Below, piece by piece: positions 48,885 to 56,580 of a stretch of DNA of 64,000 nucleotides. The notes below the pieces were generated by a model. The model saw only the letters and a list, made by a program, of their open reading frames with translations. It did not search any database and was not told the origin of the DNA. The stretch spans positions 6,178 through 70,177 of the forward strand of contig JAKDJD010000012.1 in the NCBI GenBank assembly GCA_030454085.1, given 5' to 3'. The DNA comes from Kocuria sp. (lineage in GTDB: Bacteria; Actinomycetota; Actinomycetes; Actinomycetales; Micrococcaceae). The position numbers and the translations under genes are program-made. Position 1 is the first letter of the stretch. Every line of letters starts with the position of its first letter.

Positions 48885-49258
48885 GCATCACACACAGGAA
48901 GAAGGTCTTCACTCACTGGAGGCGCCGACCGCTGTAAGTCTGCTGTTCAGCAGACCGTTCCAGGTTTGCCTCCCGGCTATTTGGTAATAAAAACATTACC
49001 TAATGGTCTGCGGGTGCGCTACCCCGAAATTAGGTTTGCCTGTGTTTTCTTGATGACGTGCTGTCCCTAAGTAGCATGCCGCCCGCAATCTTGGGGATCT
49101 GCGCGCCGTGGAAGGCGCCTGAACGTGATCAAGCTCATGCATTTCGACCGTTTGGGGGCCGGGGGCCCCGGTGCGTTGGGTGCTCACAATGAAGGGTTGG
49201 CTCAGTGAGTGGCTCATCGCACGCTAGGGGTCGGGCAATGTTCGGTAGGCTGGTTCTC
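48885..49258 (+). promoter_or_regulatory. Gene-free region with several dyads and repeats
   Basis: This 374-base stretch has no supported gene but unusual structure. GTCTGCTG-TT-CAGCAGAC (48938-48955) is a perfect dyad. AGGTTTGCCT occurs twice, at 48962-48971 and 49032-49041, 70 bases apart. GGTAAT-AAAAAC-ATTACC (48983-49000) is a perfect dyad in an AT-rich patch. The second repeat lies in TTAGGTTTGCC, which matches the left half of the DtxR/IdeR iron box (12 of 19 positions overall). The right end carries the -10 box (TAGGCT, 49246-49251) of the next gene. The region may be a compound operator or encode a small RNA. Confidence 0.5.
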
Positions 49259-49741
49259 ATGCGAGCGTGGATCGAAAACCTGGATCTGGGAACAGCGATC
49301 CTCTTTTTCTGGGGTATCGGAGTCCTCAGGACCAGCCTCGTCTATGGCTTGGGCCGCGTCGTCGCCACCGGCGGCCGCCATGTGCAGCGGCTCGCACCCG
49401 CGTTCGAGACGTCCGTCTACAAACACGCCGAGGCTTTCGTCAATCGGTGGGGGATTCTTGCGGTGCCGGCCTGTTTTCTGACGGTCGGATTTCAGACTGC
49501 CGTCATCGGGGTCACGGGATTCACTCGTATGCCGCTCATACGGTGGATTCCGGCCATGCTCGTGGAAACCCTGATCTGGGGTGTTGTCTACGGCACGGTC
49601 GGCATGGCCGTGGTGTGGGCCTGGCTCCAGAGGCCTTGGCTTGCGGCGATCGCGATCGGCGTCGTGCTCCTTGCCGTTCTGACGCTCAAGTTCTGGCCAC
49701 GGCGGGCAGGGCTCGAGACACGAGAAGTCCCGGATCCCTGA
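49259..49741 (+). CDS. Small membrane protein, VTT/DedA-like
   Basis: The 160-residue protein has four or five hydrophobic helices. The central part (VPACFLTVGFQTAVIGVTGFTRMPLIRWIPAML, split here by family logic at RMPL) resembles the VTT core of DedA proteins but is shorter and lacks some of the polar signature. No catalytic motif is seen. ATG at 49259 is preferred because TAGGCT ends seven bases upstream; GTG at 49205 would add 18 hydrophilic residues. It lies after the repeat-rich region and before the tRNA-Ala terminator. Confidence 0.65.
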   Translation: MRAWIENLDLGTAILFFWGIGVLRTSLVYGLGRVVATGGRHVQRLAPAFETSVYKHAEAFVNRWGILAVPACFLTVGFQTAVIGVTGFTRMPLIRWIPAMLVETLIWGVVYGTVGMAVVWAWLQRPWLAAIAIGVVLLAVLTLKFWPRRAGLETREVPDP

Positions 49742-49767
49742 GGGGTTCGGTAAAGGGCCGTGGGCAA

Positions 49768-49804
49768 GCAAAAACCCTGCCCCGCGGCATACGGAACAGG
49801 GTTT
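49768..49804 (-). terminator. Terminator of tRNA-Ala
   Basis: On the minus strand AAACCCTG and CAGGGTTT form an eight-base-pair stem followed by TTG after a T run. It lies 15 bases after the tRNA 3' end and may also stop the plus-strand membrane protein gene. Confidence 0.8.
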
Positions 49805-49818
49805 CGGCTCTTGTGGAG

Positions 49819-49891
49819 TGGAGCTAAGGGGAATCGAACCCCTGACCTTTTCATTGCGAACGAAACGCTCTACCAACTGAGCTATAGCCCC
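49819..49891 (-). tRNA. tRNA-Ala (anticodon CGC)
   Basis: The 73-nucleotide minus-strand sequence folds into a standard cloverleaf. The acceptor stem GGGGCTA pairs with TAGCTCC and contains the G3-U70 wobble that marks alanine tRNAs. The D arm has GCTCAGTTGGTAGAGC. The anticodon loop TTCGCAA gives CGC, reading GCG. The T arm is AGGGGTTCGATTCCCCT. CCA is not encoded. A terminator follows. Confidence 0.95.
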
Positions 49892-49980
49892 AAGCAACCC
49901 CTCTACCGTACTCCGCCGGTGCCGTTGGCACAACTCGGGACGGGACCCGATCCTTCCCGCGCCGCTGGTAGGTTGTCAGC

Positions 49981-50883
49981 ATGACAGACACCCCCTCAGG
50001 AGGATCCACCGAGCCCGACGACGCCGTACCGGCGGCAGATGCGCCGGAGCGCCCCGATGTCCTCGGCCCGCCGCGCGATGGACTCACGGTCGGTTTCGTG
50101 CCCGGGATCATGCCCGACAAATGGTTCTCCAGGTGGGACGAACGATTCGGGAACATCACACCCCTTACCCGGCTGGCCCTCAACGAAGGCGCCGGGGTGG
50201 AAGCCCTTCGATCATCTGCTGCACACATGGCCTTGCTTCGGCCGGACGACGAGCATGGCCGCCCCGATGCCACGGAATTCCACGCGGTTCGCCTGTTCGA
50301 TGAGAAGCCCGTGGTGGTTCTTCCCGTTGACCATGTGCTGACCTTGCTGGACGAGGTCCCCGTCGAAGAACTCGCCGAGGAGTTCATGATGCAGGACCCC
50401 ACATCGATCCCCGAATGGGCGGAGGCAAGCAGCCGCTATCGCGCGCAGAATCCGAGGAGACTGCCGAGTATGAGGGATACCTCGGACGGCATCGAATTGG
50501 TGGCCGCGGGGATCGGGCTGATGATCGTGCCGATGTCCGTGGCCAGGCATCACCACAGGAAGGATCTGACCTACCGCGTGGTCGAAGACATGCCGCCGAG
50601 GCCGGTTGACCTCGTGTGGCTCCGTGACGACAGGGGGAATCGAGCACCGGAGGACGAAGAGATCCTTCAAGAGTTCGTGGGCATCGCGCGAGGCCGAAAG
50701 GCCTCCAGCTCCCGGGGCGCCTCGAGCACAGCGGAAAACGCCAGCCGGCAATCGGGGAGAAAGAAAGAACGCCCGGCACCGGTTCGCGGGAAACCGGGCC
50801 GGGCGCCGTCGGGCCGAACTAGTTCGAGGAAGAATCGTTCTGGGACGACGTCTCGTACGTCGTCGCGGGCGAAGAAGCGGTAG
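49981..50883 (+). CDS. LysR-type substrate-binding protein without HTH, with basic tail
   Basis: The 300-residue protein has a periplasmic-binding-like fold as in the effector domain of LysR regulators (about residues 33-225: GLTVGFVPGIMPDKW, EALRSSAAHMALLRPDD, VAAGIGLMIVPMSVAR). No helix-turn-helix precedes it; the first 32 residues are acidic. After about residue 230 the tail is rich in Arg, Lys and Ser (GRKKERPAPVRGKPGRAPSG), which could bind nucleic acid. ATG appears leaderless (TAGGTT 49969-49974, six bases before). The last 65 bases overlap the convergent MscS gene, and its terminator lies inside this coding region. Confidence 0.8.
   Translation: MTDTPSGGSTEPDDAVPAADAPERPDVLGPPRDGLTVGFVPGIMPDKWFSRWDERFGNITPLTRLALNEGAGVEALRSSAAHMALLRPDDEHGRPDATEFHAVRLFDEKPVVVLPVDHVLTLLDEVPVEELAEEFMMQDPTSIPEWAEASSRYRAQNPRRLPSMRDTSDGIELVAAGIGLMIVPMSVARHHHRKDLTYRVVEDMPPRPVDLVWLRDDRGNRAPEDEEILQEFVGIARGRKASSSRGASSTAENASRQSGRKKERPAPVRGKPGRAPSGRTSSRKNRSGTTSRTSSRAKKR
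50761..50805 (-). terminator. Terminator of the MscS gene, inside the opposing coding region
   Basis: On the minus strand CGCCCGGC (complement of 50798-50805) and GCCGGGCG pair as an eight-base stem with inner complementary bases, followed by TTCTTTCTT. It lies 14 bases beyond the mscS stop codon. Its plus strand encodes the basic tail of the LysR-type protein. Confidence 0.8.
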
Positions 50884-51844
50884 GCCCGTTGGACCTGGCG
50901 GAGACGATCGGCATGGTCTGAGTCCCGTGAATCACCGATTGGTTCTGCAACGGAATGTGCAAGCCTTCGCCGTCCAGGGCCGACTTCACGTAGACGCGGA
51001 GCACGCGGGCCACGTCCCACTGCTGCAATGGTGCGGTGCGCATGGCGATGCGCATGGTGAGGTATTCGCCGGTCATCTCCTCGACGCCCCACACCTCGGG
51101 CTTGCCACGAACGGAATGACCGATTTCGGTCTCGTTCTTGACCTTCTTGGCGGCCTTGAGCAAAAGGCTTGTCACGTGGTCGATGTCGCAACTGTAGGGG
51201 ACGGGCACGTCCACGATGGTCCGCGCCCAACCCTGTGACTTGTTGCCGACGCGAAGGATCTCGCCGTTGCGTACGTGCCACAACGTGCCTTCGACGTCGC
51301 GCACCTGAGTCACGCGCAATCCCACCGATTCGACGGTGCCACTGGCTTCACCCAGGTCGACGACGTCACCGATGCCGAGTTGGTCCTCGGCAACGATCGA
51401 GACGCCCGCCAAGTAGTCCTTGACGAGCGATTGTGCACCGAAGGAGAGCGCAACACCGGCGATCCCGGCACTGGCAATGACCGGTGCGATATTGAATCCG
51501 AGTTCCGAGATAATCATGAGGACCGCGATGGTCCAGATGACGATGGTTGCGACCGAACGCAACACTGAACCCACCGTCTTGGCCCTCTGGGCCTGACGCT
51601 GACGGGCTGTGACCGCGTCCTCGACCCACTCTTGGGGGCCATTGCTGTTCTTCTTGGAAACGACCCGCGCCTTCGTTCCCTTCGCGATGCTGTCCGTGAC
51701 CTTGTGGATCACGGTCCTCGCCAGGATATTGACTAAGAGAGCGATCAGGAAGATCAGGACGATGCGCAGTGGGTGGTCGAGCCAGAAGTCCAAACTCGAG
51801 ACGTCCGTGAGGATGTTGCCGGAGTCCGCGGCGGAAAGTTTCAT
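50819..51844 (-). CDS. Mechanosensitive ion channel, MscS family
   Basis: MscS channels open on membrane tension and protect against osmotic shock. The 341-residue protein has membrane helices at about 25-45 and 92-113, and the pore helix TM3 with GIAGVALSFGAQSLVKDYLAG. It then enters the beta domain with QLGIGDVVDLGEASGTVESVGLRVTQVRD, the family core, and the alpha-beta domain. The last 25 residues are Ser/Thr/Asn-rich. TAAAAT ends seven bases before ATG, so the mRNA is probably leaderless. It converges with and overlaps the LysR-type gene. Confidence 0.93.
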   Translation of the reverse strand: MKLSAADSGNILTDVSSLDFWLDHPLRIVLIFLIALLVNILARTVIHKVTDSIAKGTKARVVSKKNSNGPQEWVEDAVTARQRQAQRAKTVGSVLRSVATIVIWTIAVLMIISELGFNIAPVIASAGIAGVALSFGAQSLVKDYLAGVSIVAEDQLGIGDVVDLGEASGTVESVGLRVTQVRDVEGTLWHVRNGEILRVGNKSQGWARTIVDVPVPYSCDIDHVTSLLLKAAKKVKNETEIGHSVRGKPEVWGVEEMTGEYLTMRIAMRTAPLQQWDVARVLRVYVKSALDGEGLHIPLQNQSVIHGTQTMPIVSARSNGPTASSPATTYETSSQNDSSSN

Positions 51845-51851
51845 GACTCAA

Positions 51852-51857
51852 ATTTTA
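51852..51857 (-). promoter_or_regulatory. Probable -10 box of leaderless mscS
   Basis: TAAAAT on the minus strand ends seven bases before the ATG at 51844. No ribosome binding site or convincing -35 is present. Confidence 0.5.
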
Positions 51858-51940
51858 GGAGACTACCGTGTGACGGCGCCAAATATCGGCTCAAGAGATC
51901 CTGGACGCGTGCCTTTCGCGAGACAACTAGGATTGTGTCC

Positions 51941-52372
51941 ATGGCTCTCGACATGGACACGCGACCCGCCGCTTATGCGGTCATCATCGAACAGGGCAAG
52001 ATCCTGCTGACCCATTGGACGGGAGACAAGCGCCCCGAGAGAGCCGGGTGGACCCTCCCCGGTGGTGGCTTGGAAATCGGTGAGACGGCGGAGGACGCGG
52101 TGATCCGAGAAGTCTACGAAGAGAGTGGCTACGGAGTGCGACTCGACGGAATCCTCGGGGTGGACAGCAAGTATTACGACGACGGGCGCGACCGTCCCTT
52201 CCACAGCCTTCGGATCCTCTACCGGGCATACATCACCGGTGGCTCAGCGGAGGTGATCGACGTCGGTGGCTCGACCGACGACGTCGCCTGGATCCCCTTG
52301 GACGACTTGCCCCAGATTCGGAAAGTATCCTTGGTCGAGGTCGCGGCCGAGCACTACGGTCTGGCCTACTGA
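51941..52372 (+). CDS. Nudix hydrolase
   Basis: Nudix enzymes cleave nucleoside diphosphates linked to other groups. The 143-residue protein has the complete Nudix box G42-x5-E48-x7-REVYEESG (56-63), with the metal-binding Glu residues present. The protein is close to the smallest size for the family, with no added domain, so the substrate cannot be predicted. ATG at 51941 lies seven bases after TAGGAT (51928-51933). A second ATG at 51953 is possible. It is followed after 46 bases by the binding lipoprotein gene. Confidence 0.9.
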   Translation: MALDMDTRPAAYAVIIEQGKILLTHWTGDKRPERAGWTLPGGGLEIGETAEDAVIREVYEESGYGVRLDGILGVDSKYYDDGRDRPFHSLRILYRAYITGGSAEVIDVGGSTDDVAWIPLDDLPQIRKVSLVEVAAEHYGLAY

Positions 52373-52418
52373 AGCGGGCTGCGAGCCCCCGCCCCGAGAA
52401 TTCCGCGAGGAGATTGAA

Positions 52419-53450
52419 GTGAAGCGTTGGATGCTGCCGTTCCTTGCCATGATGGCCGCACTCGTGACGGTCCTGAGCGCGTGTTCCGGCGGAGGGGAAG
52501 CGAACCCCGATCCTTCGGCGTCCGATTTCCGGACGATTCGCATCGGGAAGGGGACGACTCACGAGTCGGAGGTTATCGCCAACCTGTACGCCGGGGTGTT
52601 GCAGAAGTCCGGGTACAGCACGGAGGTCGTGGATTCTCCCGACGATCGCCTCGACGTCGTGAACCAGATGGCCAAAGGGGACGAGAATTCCGTCGATCTC
52701 ACCCCGGACTACTCCGGGAACCTGTTGTTGTCCCTGACCGACGGTGGTCGCAAGAACCCGAAGGCCACGGCGTCGCCCTCCTCCGACCAGAGCGACGCGA
52801 GCGATCCCCGGGCCAGCAAAACGCCGACCCCCACACCCAGCCCGAGCGCAGCCTTCAATGTGCACGGGATGTCGAGCAGCGATATCTCGTCCACCTTGCC
52901 GAAAGTGCTTCCCGACGGCGTGACCACCCTCAACGCATCCTCCGCGGAGAACAAGGATGCCCTGGTGGTCAACCAGATCACCGCGGCGAAGTACAAACTC
53001 TCGACGATCAATGATCTGGCGGATCACTGCCAGGACCTCAAATTCGGTGTGCCGAACGGTTTCGAGGACAAGTCGTACGGCAACAAGGGGCTCAACGAGC
53101 TCTATGGGTGCGCGCCCAATAATTTCAAGCACGAGGACGATCAGGAGAAGCTCTCCAACGACCTGGACGACGGCACCATCGACGTCGCGGACCTGTACAC
53201 GGCATCGGCGGCCGTCAAGGACAACAATTACGTGGTCCTGGAGGATCCGAAAGCGAATTTCATCGCACAGGAGGTGGTTCCCGTGGTTCGATCCGGGGAG
53301 TTGCCCGATTCGGCGAAGTCGGCGGTCAATGACCTCTCCGCCAAGCTGGGAACGGGGGATCTGGTGTTCCTCAACCGGCTCACGACCGGGGACAAGCCGA
53401 TCTCTCCCCAGGATGCCGCCGACTTCTGGCTCAAAGAGAACGGCTTCTGA
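52419..53450 (+). CDS. Betaine/choline-type ABC substrate-binding lipoprotein (OpuAC/ProX-like)
   Basis: The 343-residue protein starts KRWMLPFLAMMAALVTVLSAC, a signal peptide ending in a lipobox with Cys22. The mature part looks like a quaternary-amine binding protein: IRIGKGTTHESEVIANLYAG, DLTPDYSGNLLLSL and the later YGCAPNNF and VADLYTASAAVKDNNYVVLEDPK region. A Ser/Pro/Thr-rich insert (about 105-145) separates the first lobe from the second, which is unusual. No permease or ATPase gene is nearby, so the transporter is elsewhere or absent. GTG at 52419 follows GAGGAG. Confidence 0.85.
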   Translation: MKRWMLPFLAMMAALVTVLSACSGGGEANPDPSASDFRTIRIGKGTTHESEVIANLYAGVLQKSGYSTEVVDSPDDRLDVVNQMAKGDENSVDLTPDYSGNLLLSLTDGGRKNPKATASPSSDQSDASDPRASKTPTPTPSPSAAFNVHGMSSSDISSTLPKVLPDGVTTLNASSAENKDALVVNQITAAKYKLSTINDLADHCQDLKFGVPNGFEDKSYGNKGLNELYGCAPNNFKHEDDQEKLSNDLDDGTIDVADLYTASAAVKDNNYVVLEDPKANFIAQEVVPVVRSGELPDSAKSAVNDLSAKLGTGDLVFLNRLTTGDKPISPQDAADFWLKENGF

Positions 53451-53581
53451 CGAGTCGGACCATGTCGAAACATGCGCGCACAGCGCTGTGTGGCGGCCCC
53501 GGTTCGGATAATCTGAAACCTTCGCGAAGGCTAACGTGACACACATCAGTACACGTTCGGACGAAGGGTACGCTGAATCGC

Positions 53582-54802
53582 ATGGCACAATTCCGGCAAT
53601 CGACGAAACTGAACAACGTCCTGTATGACATTCGAGGACCGGTACTTGAGGAAGCCCAGAGGATGGAGGCGCAGGGTCACCGAATCCTTCGCCTGAACAT
53701 CGGCAACCCGGCGCCGTTCGGTTTCGAAGCGCCGGACGCGGTCATGATGGACATGATCCGGCACCTGCCTGAGGCGCAGGGGTATTCCGATTCGCGGGGT
53801 ATCTATTCCGCGCGGACCGCCGTGGTGCAGTACTACCAGACTCGGGGGATCAGGAACCTCGATACCGACGACGTCTACATCGGAAACGGCGTCTCGGAAA
53901 TGATCACGTTGTCCCTTCAGGCCCTGTGCAACCGGGGTGACGAGATCTTGGTTCCGACACCGGATTATCCCTTGTGGACGGCGTCCGTTGCCCTGTCCGG
54001 CGGAACCCCGGTGCACTACCAGTGTTCCGAAGAGGACGGCTGGAACCCGGATATCGAGGACATCGCCGCGAAGATCACGCCCAATACCAAGGGCATCGTG
54101 ATCATCAACCCCAACAATCCGACCGGCGCCGTGTACTCCAAGGAAACCCTCCAGCAGATCGTGGATCTCGCGAGGGAGCACGACCTGATCCTGTTCTCGG
54201 ACGAAATCTACGAGAAGATCACGTACGACGACGCAGAAATGGTCAATACCGCGACCCTCACCGGTGAGGACGTGCTGTGCCTGACCTTCTCCGGATTGTC
54301 CAAGGCATACCGCGTGGCGGGCTACCGGGCCGGGTGGTTGGCGATCACGGGTCCGATGTGGAAGGCGGAGGACTACGTCGAGGGCATCAAGCTCCTGGCC
54401 AATATGCGCATGTGCGCCAACGTGCCTGCGCAGCATGCCATCCAGACGGCCTTGGGCGGATACCAGTCGATCAACGACCTGATCTTGCCTGGTGGCAGAC
54501 TCCGCGAACAGCGGGACATTGCCTATCAGAAGCTCAACCAGATCGACGGTGTGAGCTGCGAACAGGCCAAGGGTGCGCTGTATCTGTTCCCCAAGTTGGA
54601 CGCGGAGAAGTTCGGGATCGTCGACGACGAGCAGTTCGCGCTGGACCTATTGAAGGAACAGAAAATCCTGGTCAGCCACGGAACGGCCTTCAACTGGAAG
54701 GACCCCGACCACTTCCGCCTCGTGACCCTTCCGGACGTCAAAACGCTCGATACGGCCCTGGACCGGATCGGGGAGTTCCTGAGCGGCTACCACCAGAGTT
54801 GA
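53582..54802 (+). CDS. alaA: PLP-dependent aminotransferase, AlaA type
   Basis: AlaA-type enzymes transfer the amino group between glutamate and pyruvate, making alanine. The 406-residue protein is a class I aminotransferase with Lys241 in FSGLSKAYRVAGYRAGW, NPNNPTGAVY, and SDEIYEKITYDD. The N-terminal RGPVLEEAQRMEAQGHRILRLNIGNPAPF is characteristic of AlaA. TACGCT ends seven bases before the ATG, and no ribosome binding site is present, so it is probably leaderless. It is closed by a bidirectional terminator against xseB. Confidence 0.92.
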   Translation: MAQFRQSTKLNNVLYDIRGPVLEEAQRMEAQGHRILRLNIGNPAPFGFEAPDAVMMDMIRHLPEAQGYSDSRGIYSARTAVVQYYQTRGIRNLDTDDVYIGNGVSEMITLSLQALCNRGDEILVPTPDYPLWTASVALSGGTPVHYQCSEEDGWNPDIEDIAAKITPNTKGIVIINPNNPTGAVYSKETLQQIVDLAREHDLILFSDEIYEKITYDDAEMVNTATLTGEDVLCLTFSGLSKAYRVAGYRAGWLAITGPMWKAEDYVEGIKLLANMRMCANVPAQHAIQTALGGYQSINDLILPGGRLREQRDIAYQKLNQIDGVSCEQAKGALYLFPKLDAEKFGIVDDEQFALDLLKEQKILVSHGTAFNWKDPDHFRLVTLPDVKTLDTALDRIGEFLSGYHQS

Positions 54803-54822
54803 CGGACAGCGGGCCTGACGGG

Positions 54823-54853
54823 CTGGGGCTCCGAAGATCGATGCGGAGCCCAG
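54823..54853. terminator. Bidirectional terminator between alaA and xseB
   Basis: CTGGGGCTCCG (54823-54833) pairs with CGGAGCCCAG (54844-54853) with one bulge, around a ten-base loop. It lies between convergent genes and lacks a strong T-run. Confidence 0.65.
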
Positions 54854-54857
54854 TCCA

Positions 54858-55097
54858 TCACTCGCTCGTTTCTCCACCGGACTGGGCGCGGCGTTCTTTC
54901 GCCGCGTCCAGTCTCTTTTTCGCTCCGTCCAACCACTCCTCGCAGCGTTGGGCCAGTGCTTCCCCGCGCTCCCACAGGGCCAGTGAGTCCTCGAGACTTG
55001 AGGCGCCCGATTCGAGCTTGGAAACGATTCCCATGAGCTCCTCCCGTGCCTGTTCGTAGCTGAGGTTCTCGACGGGAGCGAAGTCTTCATTCGGCAT
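54858..55097 (-). CDS. xseB: Exodeoxyribonuclease VII small subunit
   Basis: XseB is the helical small subunit that binds several copies per large subunit to form ExoVII, which degrades single-stranded DNA. The 79-residue protein has LSYEQAREELMGIVSKLESG and SLEDSLALWERGEALAQRCEEWLDGAKKRL, the family core. It is transcribed after xseA, 59 bases downstream. The start ATG follows GGAAGGA. Confidence 0.95.
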   Translation of the reverse strand: MPNEDFAPVENLSYEQAREELMGIVSKLESGASSLEDSLALWERGEALAQRCEEWLDGAKKRLDAAKERRAQSGGETSE

Positions 55098-55156
55098 GGA
55101 TTGTCCTTCCGGCGTTTGCGGATGTGCGAATACGGTGTGTGGTCGATCTGGAGGAT

Positions 55157-56482
55157 CTAATCGGCTTGGTCGCGAGGGTCGTCGCGTTTGATGGTGGTGA
55201 CCGAGGCGTCGAAACCGCCCGAGGCCACGCGAACAGTAACTGTGGAATCCGGGGCGAGGGATTGGGCATCATGCACCACGGATCCGTCCGAGTTCTGCAC
55301 CACGGCGTACCCCCTGTCGAGGGTATTCTGCGGGGAGAGCGACCTGACGCGTGAGCGCAAATGCGCGACGGAATCCACGTGACGGTCCATGGCGACCCTC
55401 ACCGCTCGCAATGCCCGTTCTCGGGCGGTATCCGTTTCCTCCTCGCGAGCCATGAGCATGGTTTCCGGGTTGGCCAGGACCGGGCGGGACCGGTACTGGT
55501 GCAACCCATTCGACTCGCGCTCGATGAAGATGCGCAGGGCACGCTCGGTCGTGGCGCGTGCCTGGTTGATGCGCAGGCGTTCCTCCTCCACATCCGGGAC
55601 CACGGTTTTTCCGGCGTCGGTGGGGGTGGAGGCCCTCCAATCGGCGACATGGTCCAGAAGAGGTTGGTCAGCCTCGTGACCGATAGCGGAGACTACGGGA
55701 GTCTCGGCTCGGAAAACGGCGCGGAGCATCTCCTCCTCGCTGAAGGGGAGGAGGTCTTCGAGCGCGCCACCGCCGCGGGCGATGACGATGACATCCACCG
55801 CGGGATCCTTGTCCAGCTCTTGAAGAGCCTTGGTGACCTGGGCCAGGGCCGTCACACCCTGCACGGCGACTTCCCTGACTTCGAACTCCGCGGCGGGCCA
55901 GCGCAACCGTGCGTTCCGGATGACGTCTTTCTCCGCGTCCGAGTCCCGCCCCGTGATGAGACCGATGCGGTGGGGGAGAACCGGTAACGGCTTCTTGGTG
56001 GCCGGGTCGAACAGGCCTTCGGCCTGGAGTTTGCGACGAAGACGTTCGATGCGCTCCAGCATGTCTCCCAGGCCGACCTGACGAATTCCGCTGCCGACCA
56101 TGGACAATCGCCCGGTTTTCTTCCAGAAGTCGGGCTTGAGACGCACGACCACGCGCATACCGTGTTCCAGATCGCCATCGAACCGGGCGACCTCAGACTG
56201 GAACAGGCTCACCGGGACGGAGACTTCCTCGTGCAGGTCCCGAAGGGTCACGTATGTGACCCGAGCCCGCTTCTTGAGCTCGATGATTTGGCCTTCGACC
56301 CAACTGGGATCGCACCGTGCGATGTACTGATTCATCTTGGTCGAGAGCACATGCAACGGCCAGGGGTTGTCCGGGCTGGTGTCCCGGGCGAGTTGGGGCA
56401 ATGGAGCCTTCTGGCCGTCCCCGGCGGCTTCTGAGGACGAGATCGCGGGATCGAATTCGTCAGGGGATCGCGGATTGCTCAT
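55157..56482 (-). CDS. xseA: Exodeoxyribonuclease VII large subunit
   Basis: XseA is the catalytic and DNA-binding large subunit of ExoVII, active in mismatch repair and clean-up of single strands. The 441-residue protein has an OB domain (VEGQIIELKKRARVTYVTLRD), the catalytic domain (LPHRIGLITGRDSDAEKD and IARGGGALEDLLPF, SAIGHEADQPLLDHVADWRASTPTDA), then coiled-coil. An upstream TTG at 56488 is possible; ATG at 56482 is chosen. About 40 extra N-terminal residues precede the usual core. It is divergent from the membrane protein gene at 56581. Confidence 0.94.
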   Translation of the reverse strand: MSNPRSPDEFDPAISSSEAAGDGQKAPLPQLARDTSPDNPWPLHVLSTKMNQYIARCDPSWVEGQIIELKKRARVTYVTLRDLHEEVSVPVSLFQSEVARFDGDLEHGMRVVVRLKPDFWKKTGRLSMVGSGIRQVGLGDMLERIERLRRKLQAEGLFDPATKKPLPVLPHRIGLITGRDSDAEKDVIRNARLRWPAAEFEVREVAVQGVTALAQVTKALQELDKDPAVDVIVIARGGGALEDLLPFSEEEMLRAVFRAETPVVSAIGHEADQPLLDHVADWRASTPTDAGKTVVPDVEEERLRINQARATTERALRIFIERESNGLHQYRSRPVLANPETMLMAREEETDTARERALRAVRVAMDRHVDSVAHLRSRVRSLSPQNTLDRGYAVVQNSDGSVVHDAQSLAPDSTVTVRVASGGFDASVTTIKRDDPRDQAD

Positions 56483-56568
56483 GGTCAATGTTTACCAGGA
56501 CTGACCGACAGAATAAGGACCTTCGGCATTCTGTGGATGAGAATACAGCGGCGTTTTCGACGAACGAT

Positions 56569-56574
56569 TACGGT
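56569..56574 (+). promoter_or_regulatory. Probable -10 box of leaderless membrane protein gene
   Basis: TACGGT is followed by six bases and the ATG at 56581. No ribosome binding site lies between, and this decides the start over an upstream frame that overlaps xseA. Confidence 0.5.
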
Positions 56575-56580
56575 AGTCCC

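Noticed and set aside
48996..49217. 73-residue minus-strand open frame in the structured intergenic region
   Set aside because: No ribosome binding site, no recognisable motif, and it runs through the repeats and dyads.
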